A DNA stretch of 64,000 bases from Chlorokybus atmophyticus (taxonomy: Eukaryota; Streptophyta; Chlorokybophyceae; Chlorokybales; Chlorokybaceae): NCBI GenBank assembly GCA_009103225.1, contig RHPI01002090.1:1631733-1695732 (forward strand). The letters are read 5' to 3'. The notes below the pieces were generated by a model. It did no database searches. It saw nothing but the letters and a program-made list of their open reading frames with translations, and was not told the DNA's origin. Position 1 is the stretch's first letter; every line of letters starts with the position of its first letter. Positions 36,801-46,400 of this stretch are shown here, in pieces. Both the position numbers and the translations under genes were made by a program.

Positions 36801-38989
36801 ACTTACCACCAAAACACCGTCTTTCATCAGCTCTTCAAGCACATTGATTGCCTTGTCAACTTGACCCAGTTGGTGATATGCCTGTTGACCGAGGTCGGAT
36901 GTTAGGTTGTTGCTGAGTCAGTTCTATTGTTGGACATTGCCATCACAACAGGTCTGTACCCGTGCAAGCATCTCGACAACATCCGGATCCCCAGGCCGTA
37001 TGTGCAAAGTCCTCTGCAACACTTCAGCGGCCTTTGCATGGTCGCCAATCTGCATGCAGAGTACCGCGCAATCCCAGCGGCTCTCCACGTCCGTGGCATC
37101 ATGCCTTGCTGCCTGTTACACCAGAACTATGTTATACGTTGCTGAAGCTCACTGCAACCACGAACACATAATGCATAACGGATGCATAAACAAGGGCTCA
37201 ACCTTGGTCAAGCAGTATATGGCCTGCCGAGGGTTATCCTGTTCACTGCATAGACCACATCATTTGTGACCAAAACTCCAACACGCCAATGCAGCACTGT
37301 TGCATACTGACGCTTGCCTAGACAGTGCAGCCAGTCTCCGCCACAGTGCAACGTCCTTGGGTGTCAGGTGTGCAGCCAGCATGTAGCAATCCAGCGCTTT
37401 TTGCGGATCGCCCATCGCTTCATGGCACAGTCCCATGGTGTGGTATGTATCCGGCACATACGCTGCAGTGCGTACAACTTCTCGCAACAGCTCCACTGCC
37501 TGCACAGATTACGAGCCTTTCGCAATCTGTGCAGGCAGTGGAGCTGCTGCTGCGAACGCATGACAAGACATAGTCTGACAACACGTAGTCTGTACTTGAC
37601 GAATGGTCATGTTTGAGGACTCATTGCTACTGAAACTCATCTGCATATGGCACCCGTGTCTACCACGTGCATACAACTGTGTGAGGGATGTCGGAGGACA
37701 ACACTGACCAATGTCTTTTCTGCTAACCAACAGACAGCATGCCAGGTGAGTGTGCTTGGGCACTTGGCCTGTGAACGCCGCAATACCTCAGTAAAGCGAT
37801 TTGTTGCGTACATGAGATTGGCCTCCCCAAGACGCTTTGTGACGGCTGCCGGCAGCTGCCCTTTCACTCTTCCCTTCTTTTTCGGCTCTCTCCTCTGTCC
37901 CAAGAAGTTTTGCTATGTTGATACTTGCATAGCACGCATGACTTTCACAGTATAGGACGAAACAGCAGCTGCCGCAGCATCGCGAGCACAATGTAGCACA
38001 TGGTCGGACCATGTGCTGCTGTTTGACCAGTTCACGGAGGGTAAACAATTGCTGGGAAGCCAATGCAAGACACACTGTGCAATACCCTCCGTTTTCGGCC
38101 CAAGTTGAGCTCAGACTCCAGCTGCTTGCTGCCCCAGATGTCATCCACGCTGGCGCCGAACAGTGCCTTGCGCTCGCCCTGGCCATCTGCGGCTGCAGCT
38201 TGCAACCTTGCCCAAGGAAAAGAAGCTGTCATAGACAGTAACTAACCAACCTGGAGGCAAATGGCGGCAGTCGCTTGTGGCTTACTTGGCTTTGGCAGCC
38301 TCACGCTTACGCGCAGCAAGCTCCTCATAACGCTCATACTGACCGCCACTGCCAGTTGCTGCATTGTCCATCCCAATGAGGCTGTCAGGGTTGAAACCAT
38401 CATCAAACTCCACGAACTCGTCCTCCTCCTCGTCCTCCTCCGCCTCCTCCTCTTCCGCCTCTGCCTCCTCGTCTTCCTCAGCGCCCAGTTCAGCGTACTC
38501 ATCATTATCCATCGCTTGACCAACAGCTGCGTCGTCTGATGGCGCTGTGAACTCAAATGCTGCCTGTGGCAACTGCAGTAAGGCTGCCATGCAACATACC
38601 ACAAATACTGCACTGTTGCAGACTGTTGAAACTGTTAGAATAATAGACCAGTTTGAAGTCACAGTGTCTGTCCCAAACCAAACAACAAGGCAAGGCATGC
38701 GTACGAAGGCCTGGCGTGCAGTTGTATCAACGACGATGAGATGAGTACCACAATTGCCTTCATGAAGGACTTCATTCCATTATAACGCATGCTGCCCATG
38801 TGTTGTAATGAAATAAGTAAAGGCCTTCATGAAGGCTTCCAACAACCGCAGCTGTCTATCAACAAGTGACAAGCTGAGGGATGGAAAGCACAGTAAACTT
38901 GCCTGCTGGTTGTCGTCATCCTCTTCGTCCTCATAGTGATCGTAGTCATCGCCGCTGTGAGCATACGGCGGCTCGGACGTGGACGCCAT
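33882..38989 (-). CDS. GTF3C3: General transcription factor 3C polypeptide 3 (TFIIIC TPR subunit), with internal gap
   Basis: TFIIIC subunit (Tfc4/Sfc4/TFIIIC102 family). It bridges promoter-bound TFIIIC and TFIIIB for Pol III transcription of tRNA and 5S genes. About sixteen minus-strand exons run from MASTSEPPYAHSGDDYDHYE to a stop at 33882. The N-terminus is very acidic (EEDEEAEAEEEEAEEDEEED). A linker RREPKKKGRVKGQLPAAVTK precedes the first TPR array: VPDTYHTMGLCHEAMGDPQK, AAHLTPKDVALWRRLAALS, DNPRQAIYCLTKAARHDATD, IGDHAKAAEVLQRTLHIRPG, ALRANPDFDQPSLWFKLSQC. A basic/acidic linker (SSDDEEIADGLFQGYKRRKK) separates a second array ending SYDLRREAAHNLALIYKASG. Both arrays match the family order. 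The N gap 35487-35734 and the neighbouring homopolymer remove part of the middle. One exon join near 35274/35156 is not resolved. Intron 1 seems to use a GC donor (CAG|GCAAGT). Confidence 0.9.
35439..35486. repeat. Perfect 19-bp inverted repeat beside assembly gap
   Basis: CCAACATTGCATCACATTG and its exact reverse complement are separated by a 10-base loop (35458-35467). It lies in an intron of GTF3C3, directly against the N run, which suggests the gap was caused by secondary structure or a longer palindromic repeat. Confidence 0.95.
35487..35759. other. Assembly gap (N) followed by 25-base poly-G
   Basis: N from 35487 to 35734, then G at 35735-35759. Coding sequence of the GTF3C3 middle section may be hidden here. 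Confidence 0.97.
37488..37546. repeat. Perfect 23-bp inverted repeat spanning a GTF3C3 3' splice site
   Basis: The left arm 37488-37510 (CAGCTCCACTGCCTGCACAG plus ATT) and the right arm 37524-37546 are exact reverse complements with a 13-base loop. Pairing extends about eight more bases with one mismatch. On the minus strand one arm is the start of the exon beginning at 37499 with its AG acceptor. The other arm lies in the preceding intron. Confidence 0.93.
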
Positions 38990-39516
38990 GCCGCCGGCTG
39001 CTAAATAACGTGAGAAGCAGATGTCAGCTGCATGCTTGCTAGGCCAACATCTATCTCGCCTGCCATTGTCGCCAGTCAAGCTAAACCACCTGATCGACCA
39101 CCATGATGTAACCACCTGCACCACCCCCGCCCCTTGCACCACAAGCCAACAGCTGTGCCGCTAGTTGTATCCACTGGCAGCACAAGTGGTTGTGGTTGGC
39201 GTGGGCGTGGGCCTGGGCGTGGCTGTGGGCGAGGGCGTGGAGAGCGGCGGCGAGGTGTCGTCAGCGACAGCGGGCTCTTGCAAGCTGGATGCTGCTGACT
39301 TGTGTCTAGGAAGGGTGGTCCTCCCCTCCAATTCAAACCATGGCGATGGTGATTATCGCCCCCGCGTAAGTGCTTTTGCAGCAAGCTGTATGCTCTGCAG
39401 TGAGGCTGTGGTCGAATCGCGGTGAACACTATTGCTCGAAGCAAACGATGACACTTGAGCTGTCTATCCACATACACGTTTATGAACTGAAGGTTGTATA
39501 GCCTTAGCTAGCAGCA
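38990..39516. promoter_or_regulatory. Divergent promoter region, GTF3C3 / dehydrogenase
   Basis: 527 bp between two divergent start codons. It contains a GGCGTGGGCGTGGGCCTGGG-type GC-box-like repeat near 39198-39240, which could be promoter sequence for one or both genes. Confidence 0.5.
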
Positions 39517-41020
39517 ATGCACATGTCGCAGCTTAAGCCATGCAACACCCACGCTATGAGATACGTTTTGCAACTCAGGTGCATGCCCATTCAGACTCGT
39601 TGAATAGCCTCTCTAACACGGATGCTATAGTTCCCAGCGAGTTGTGTGCGTTTCAAAGCTTCATGTTGATAGCGTTGTGCACTTGCAGGGATGCCGACAA
39701 GTGGGCAGATGGCATCCGCGGAGTGGACTCCACCATAGACGTCAGGGTGTATCCGGACCTTGGCAACCCCGACGACATCATCTTCGCGGCGGTGTGGAAG
39801 CCTCCGCATGGAGCCTTAGCGAAATGCAAAAACCTCAAAGCCATATCTGCACTTGGTGCAGGTTTGGCTGCTTCCGTTGGAACACTCAGTGGTGTCACAT
39901 GCAGTGTTTAGTCAAGTCAAAAGGCAGGAGTCAGGCGATTGCACAGCTACTCAAGCTGTGGTGTTACCACTCACGGTGCATTCTGTTTCAGACTGCTCAA
40001 GCATTGACCGCTGCATTGTTCTACAGGTGTGGACTCCATTCTGAGTGACCCTCAAGTACCCAAAAACATTCCCATCGTCCGCATCGTAAGTGACAAGCTG
40101 CATGCACACAACTTTGACACATCAGTCTACTAGCAGTACATCTGGAATGGAACGGTGACATCGTCAAAACAATGCTGGCATCTCGGTGCATTGCTGGTTT
40201 CATGCATGTGCTACCGTGCACACGCATGTTGTTGGTTGGCGTCTTACCTCCACAACACCAGGTGGAAGAGTTTCTGGCCGAACGCATGGCGACTTATGTT
40301 ACGTGCGCTGTCCTAAACCTGCAGGTTGATAATGCCCATGATACGGCACTTGCTTGGCTAGCATTCGCATCCAGTGCTGACTGAACTCTATGTACTTGAC
40401 AGCGACGTACAGAGGAGTACATGCAGCTGCAACAGAATAGAGAGTGGAAGCCAACACTCCAAATGAAAGATGTGCACGAAGTGAGGGTCGGCATAATGGG
40501 GTTCGGTGCGATGGGGCAAGCGGTAGCTACCATGCTCAAAGGCATTGGTTACCCAGTCTCTGCATGGACAAGAAGCCCTCCTCAAGACCAAATGAACGGC
40601 GTCAACTACTTCTCTGGCAAGGAAGACGGCTTGGACCAGTTCTTGTCCAACCTGAATGTTGTTGTATGTTTGGTCCCGTTAACAGCCGAAACACGCCACA
40701 TCATTAACAAGGACTTTCTGGCCAAGCTACCAAAGGGAGCATCGGTGATAAACGTTGCTCGAGGGGGCTGTCTGAATGCTGATGACCTTGTGGAGGCCTT
40801 GGACAGTGGGCACATTGAACGCGCCACGCTTGATGTGTTTGAGCCGGAACCTTTGCCCAAAGACTCCCCGTTGTGGGCACACCCCAAGATCAGAATCACT
40901 CCCCATAACTCAGCATCAACCAACATAAGAACATCTGCTCCACAGCTGGTGGAGAACAGGCGACGCGCTGCGGCTGGTGAGGAGCTGCTCAACCTGGTGG
41001 ATATCAGCAGAGGCTACTAG
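39517..41020 (+). CDS. D-isomer 2-hydroxyacid dehydrogenase (glyoxylate/hydroxypyruvate reductase, GhrA-like)
   Basis: NAD(P)H-dependent reductase of glyoxylate or hydroxypyruvate, of the type found in bacteria (GhrA/YcdW) and some algae. Five exons join in frame: 39517-39578, 39689-39861, 40027-40085, 40262-40324 and 40403-41020, giving about 324 aa (E. coli GhrA 312). The substrate domain shows PDDIIFAAVWKPPHGALAKC, LKAISALGAGVDSILSDPQ and LAERMATYVTCAVLNLQRR. The Rossmann motif is GIMGFGAMGQAVATMLKGIG, followed by VPLTAETRHIINKDFLAKLP, the catalytic-Arg segment INVARGGCLNADDLVEALDS, TLDVFEPEPLPKDSPLWAHP (catalytic Glu), and ITPHNSAST with the catalytic His. It ends VDISRGY, echoing GhrA's final RGY. 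The start is the first of two in-frame ATGs (MHMSQLK). No clear targeting peptide is seen. Confidence 0.92.
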
Positions 41021-41658
41021 CCCATCTCATGCAAACAATTGTTGCGCAATCAAGCGCTAAGCAGGCCAGGCCAATTGAACTATTTTAGTAACAATGTATA
41101 CATTAGTGTGCACAGGAAGGTACCCATCAAGGTAGCGTCCCTGGTTGGAGCCTTGTTTGTTGCAACGTGCAAGCTGTTTTGCTGCAGGTTGCAGGCTTCC
41201 TCCACCATGCTATACGCATAGCAGTCTGCAGTAGCTTCAGACTGCGCATAGTCTGTAAGAACAAATTGGTAGACATGCCGCTGTTCATGCAGCTTGGGCA
41301 ATGTGAATTAGATAGTGCCCACACCACCACCACACTTCAAAGATTGACGGCAGCAACAGCAAGTCCACAAGGTGCAATGTGCATGACCACGCACTTCGCA
41401 GATCATGGCAACACACTCATCTGGCGCAGGAGGAACAAACATGCAAGGCATGCCATGGGAATGTTCCAGGCTATGAACTGCACATTGTTGTATTCTTCAC
41501 CATAATGAGTACATGCACGTGGTGAACGTGATGAAAACCAGGACCAGCATTGTCTACTAGCATACAAGGGTTCTAAGGGCTCTACGCTGCATCGGTCCGT
41601 CAACTGTACAAGATTGTAGTGCTACAGCACTTGAACCTGAGGGTCACCAACTGCCGCT
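41021..41658. other. Convergent spacer
   Basis: 638 bp between the stops of the dehydrogenase (+) and the plastid membrane protein (-). There is a short hairpin near 41221-41246 (GCAGTCTG / CAGACTGC). No gene is seen. Confidence 0.5.
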
Positions 41659-43148
41659 CTACTCTACTGACATCAGCTCTGACTTGGGCTGCTTGTTCGT
41701 TCCAAGGACAGCATTCCGAAACTCCTTGCGAAATCTGAGACACAAGGACAACCGCATGAGCCACACAGAGTCAACACACGCACACGCTGGTTCTTCAACC
41801 ACGACTGGCAAGTGAATCCACACATGCACATGTCCGTCAACAAACTGGTTGACGCAGCACAGTGACTCACTTTGAGCTAAACACGAGCAGAAACGGCCAT
41901 GCCAGTGCAAGTTTGAGGCGCTCAGCTGCAGCATAAGCTGTCCTGTTGATGTGTTTAGCGAAGCGTATCGCAACAGCCGTGTAAAGCACAGCAGCTACCA
42001 ACCCAAAGACTCCAAGCCAATCAGGTAGCATTTGCGCCTGCAAAAAAATATGAGACCAAGTTGAAGGACGCTGAGCGCACTCAGCACCAACAGCAATGCA
42101 GCACAGCTTGTTCCAGGTAATGCAGCCACAGCGAGCACATACTGCAACTGTTCGCATCAAGTGCTCGTGAACAGTTTTCATAACTCAGTGCACATGCTTG
42201 TATCAGAGCAATACCTGAGCCTGCGGGAATGGAGGGGGTGCAGGGCTTGCGCCAATCACTGTGATGCGCGTGTAGCTGTGAGAGTAGCTGTTGCGCCCGT
42301 AATGCGTCCTGTTATCCTCGTACTGCCAGCCTGCTCAACCCAACATCTCAAGCTGAGTACAGCTGCTTAAGTTTGTGACCCCTGTGCAAACATTAATACA
42401 GGAGCGCATTGCGCACCTTTGTAAGGCCGTTCAAAGATGCGCTCGCGAGTGACTCGTGAAGACTGTCCCAAGTCTGTAGCAAAAGCGGTTGTACAATACA
42501 TGACCAACAACAGCAAAAACGGTGATCCGTAAGCTCGAGAACCTAAACTAACGTAAGCCTAATGGAAGAATTGACAAGCATACCTTGTGGTGTTTGCGGC
42601 TCGCTGAAGCGCCTCACGTCAGGATAGAAACGATCCATGGGTTCGAAAGGGAACCGCATTGACCTCTCCATTTCATGCACCATTTCCAGCTGCCTTTGCA
42701 TCAGCCGTTCCATCTCCTGCAGGGCTAACGTGAGCAATTGCAACTTATAAACTGGTTGCACAAAGCGTCAAGCCGCACAACAATCGGCCTTATCAGCTCT
42801 TCGTTGGTTACATTAATGCTGCATGTCAGCGAAGCAACCGACACTTCATCCTGGTTGAGATATAACACACGCGCGGTTGAGACAACACTCAACTTGCAAC
42901 TTGTGCAACAAACACGCAGTGATACTTGCGACTCAACGCATGCAGCTTGCAAGTGGCACCTGGAATGGCTGATAGATGCTTTCAGCTCGGTCATAGGCGC
43001 TGCTGCTAGCGGCGTCAACCCGCAGCAAGCGCGGCTTGTGCACGACTCGCTTGAGCTCGGGACTCCTGTTACGCAAGGCAACCCTAGAAAAACCGCTGCC
43101 AGACGCCGCAGGCGCTCCCAACGCCGCCACCGCTGCCGCCGCCGCCAT
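41659..43148 (-). CDS. Predicted plastid membrane protein, unrecognised
   Basis: Six minus-strand exons keep frame: 43148-42960, 42716-42584, 42473-42417, 42330-42215, 42037-41871 and 41734-41659, giving 245 aa. The N-terminus (MAAAAAVAALGAPAASGSGF, then SRVALRNRSPELKRV) looks like a chloroplast transit peptide. A Met/Glu/Arg-rich amphipathic helix follows (MERLMQRQLEMVHEMERSMR), then PMDRFYPDVRRFSEPQ, ERIFERPYKGWQYEDN, and a Ser/Tyr/Thr segment (NSYSHSYTRITVIGASPAPP). One strong transmembrane helix near residues 170-190 (WLGVFGLVAAVLYTAVAI) and a second weaker hydrophobic stretch (ALAWPFLLVF) precede a basic tail (KFRKEFRNAVLG). I cannot name the family. It shares a 305-bp divergent spacer with RRP12. 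An in-frame ATG at 43331 could extend the N-terminus. Confidence 0.72.
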
Positions 43149-43453
43149 CGCTAAACTTTCTAGACTACCAGTATGCCGACAGCACGCAGCATGCTGACGC
43201 AAACGACGAGCAACTGAACCGCCAGTATGCCGCAGCAGCGACAAACGAGATTTGCGCTCGGCAAAGTGGTTCAGTGAACCACTTGGATCGCAGTTCAGCC
43301 CTAACAAGCGCCTGCTGCTACGCGAGTTCACCCGCCAAGCGGCGGCGGCGGCGGCGGCGGTGGTGGTAGTAGCGTTTTGCGAAATCCTGTCGTTGTATAG
43401 CTTTGCGGCGTTTTGGCGTGACGAGGATTGTGTGTGTCACAGCTGCAGTTGGC
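43149..43453. promoter_or_regulatory. Short bidirectional promoter region
   Basis: Only 305 bp separate the start codons of the plastid membrane gene (-) and RRP12 (+). It holds a (GGC)n tract at 43341-43361 and a hairpin (AAGTGGTTC, AGT, GAACCACTT) at 43264-43284. Confidence 0.6.
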
Positions 43454-46400
43454 ATGGGGGCTCCGCAAAGGAGCGCAGCTGCCCCGCCGCAGCCGCCGTC
43501 GGTGCATGAGGAGGAGGCTGCTTACATGGAGGAACCGGAACAGCTGTTTGGCGATGACGACAGGCAGGTGGACGTTATTGCTTCAACAAGGTCACGGTTG
43601 AGGAATTCGAGGTTGCCGGAGCACCAGCAGATGTGCGCGGTTGCGGATGCTATTGTGGAGGTGAGCTTGGATGGCACTGTGCTGTAAACAAGTGTTCATG
43701 TCCCACTGAGAACCGAAGACAGCAGTCGAGTCGCATGCAATATCTGTTGGTATTTATGCTTCTTAAAGAATTTCTGTTAGAGTAATGCAGGTAACATAGC
43801 AGCAGGTTGCTTGCATGTGACACTGTTCTTCAACGCTGTTCGTCTCCCCCCCCCCCCCCCCCNCCCCCCCCCCCCCCCCCCCCCCCCTTTCCGCACACAC
43901 ACCACAGCCTTCACACTTTTTGCGTTTTGCGAGTGAAACCCATTGTTACATTCGTCTACTTGACGCTGCACGCTAGCACACAACGCTTGTTTTTATCAAA
44001 GCTAGCTCGTGGACGTGACTTGCATGGCACATTCTCTACTTGCAGGTTGTGGTCAATGCAGCAATTGTTGTACACGCTTGCCAAGCATGCTTCCTGGCAT
44101 GGAGTGCTACTGTTATGCCGTCATGGTTGCATGACCTTGGGTTCACTTTGCACACAGGTCATACAGGAGCAGGGACTTTCACTTAGCCCAACATCGTACT
44201 TTGCCGCCTTGATGATGACACTGGACAAACGGCACGACCCAGGCAGTCAGGTGAGAGGTTGTTAGCATGCATGGCGATTGTATGGATATCTGTCTTTCAG
44301 CATTGGGGGGCTTGATACTCACCTAATATGGCAGGATGCTGTTGCGGCGTCGACCAGGCTGCTTGCATTGGTTCTAGCACGCGTGCCACCTGCGGTGCTG
44401 CGCTCCAAACAAACTTTGGTGCTGCCGATTCTGAATGAACTTTCGGGTTCAGAGGACGCGGGGACTGCGAGGGCTGCTATTGCCTGTGTGCAGGTGCGTG
44501 TCTGTGCGTGAGGAGCGCTTGCTTGCTGCTGCTGTCTGTCACCAGCAACTTACCAATGCTTTGCCGTGTGCAGCATGTGCTCAAAACATCTGAGTCAACA
44601 GATTTCAGTGGTGCGTTGCGGTCATATGGTTTGTTGTTGCAACACTGCTTGGATGCAAGGCCCAAGGTAAGCACGCGTGCTGTCAGTAACAATGATGTTG
44701 ACAGCTATTCTTCATGGCAAGGCCGACGACGCATGCATGTTGGGCAGGTGAGAAAGCGAGCGCTAGCAGGAGCCGTTGCAGTGTTGGAGTCTGTTCGTCG
44801 CACACCTGCGCAAGCATCTGCCAGCACCCCTGTTGTGAAGCTTAGCGAGCGCGTGTTCAGCGCAGCAATGGCTGCAGCACGCGGCTCACAGAAGGAGCAA
44901 CCCACGGCAGGTGTGTGTGTGGTTGTCGGCTGTGAAACCGGTTTCTCCGCTGCATGGTGTTCACACCCGGTACTCAGGTGTGGATGCCCTGCACTTGCTC
45001 GGTGCATTGAAGCAACTGCTTCCTATGCTATCGGCGAGTGCGATAACAAGTGTCAGCGAGCAGCTGCTGAAGCTGTATGCCATCGGGCATCCCATGTTGA
45101 CGCGCTGCATCTCCGACACTCTGCAGGGTCTTTTTGCCAGTCAGTTTGCAGAGCTGCCGGCTCCGGTTCTTGCCAACCTGCTCTCGGCCGCCCTTGACAA
45201 TGACAAGTCGGATGCTGCGGCCGCAATCGCTTCAGCCCGTCTTGCCCAACACGGGTTTTCTCGCTTGCAGTTGCTCGACCCCACTTTATGCATGGAGCGC
45301 ATGCCACGCGCCTTCCACAGTCTGATAGGTGCCGTGCAACTTAGTGTGAGCGTCAAACACATGCATTACTAGTGTACTGACGTCTGCATCTCCCAGGCAA
45401 TTTGTTGCTGGACAGTCAAGAGGCAGCGCATGCCACGGCTGAATGTTTGCGCGAGCTGGCTCAGTGTATAGATAGCGATGCTGTGAGGTCCAGTGGCTTT
45501 CCTGGTGACAAGACGTCAAAGAAGCCAACGCCATTGCACAGCATCGGCGCTTGTCTGGAGTCCGCTCTAGGCTATCAGTATGCCGCGGCCTGGGATCTTG
45601 TTTTGCCAATCATAGCACGACTATTCTTACAGGTGTGAGTTACATGTTTCTGCTCTGGTGTATGTTAAATTGTTTCACAACAGCGTTGATACCTGTGGCC
45701 TCTGCCAGGTGGGTTCTGCCGGTCAATCGGCCCTCTCTGGCGTGCTGGTGGCTATGGCTGAGCTGCAGGTATGCTGCTGGCGTCTGTTTTAGGAAGCAAG
45801 TGCAACACTTGTAGAAACAAGCAGTATTGTGACTGTGCTGCATGTTGTATCGGTCCACTGCGTTTGATCACTCAGTCTTGCACTGCCTGATGAAGGATGT
45901 GTTGCATCAGGAGTTACCAGATGAGGATATGCCAATGCGAAAGCAACTACACGGTGCCTTCGCTGCCGCCATCAAGGGCATGGGCCCAGAGGCTGTGATT
46001 GGAGCAGTGCCATTACAGTTGGATGGTGAAGACCTGTCGCAGGCAAGGGTGTGGCTACTGCCGCTGCTTAAGCAGCACACCTCCCGTGCGCACTTGCAGT
46101 ACTTCGCGTCAAGGTTGGTGCCTGTAGTCAAAGCTCTCGAGCGACGGGCGCAGCAGCGCAACAGCGAGAACAGACCTGTGGCAGCCAAAGCACAGCTGGC
46201 AGTTGCATCGCAGATCTGGCACCTGTTTCCCGCATTTTGCAACCACCCGCGGGACATGCCTGTCGCATTCCAGGGCATCGCGCAGGGTCTCGGTTGGACC
46301 CTTCAGAATCAACCAGAGCATCAATCTGCGGTCATGGCGGGCTTGACGACACTCATTCGTCAAAACAGGGCTGCTCGTGGTGATAAAGACGCAGTGGAAG

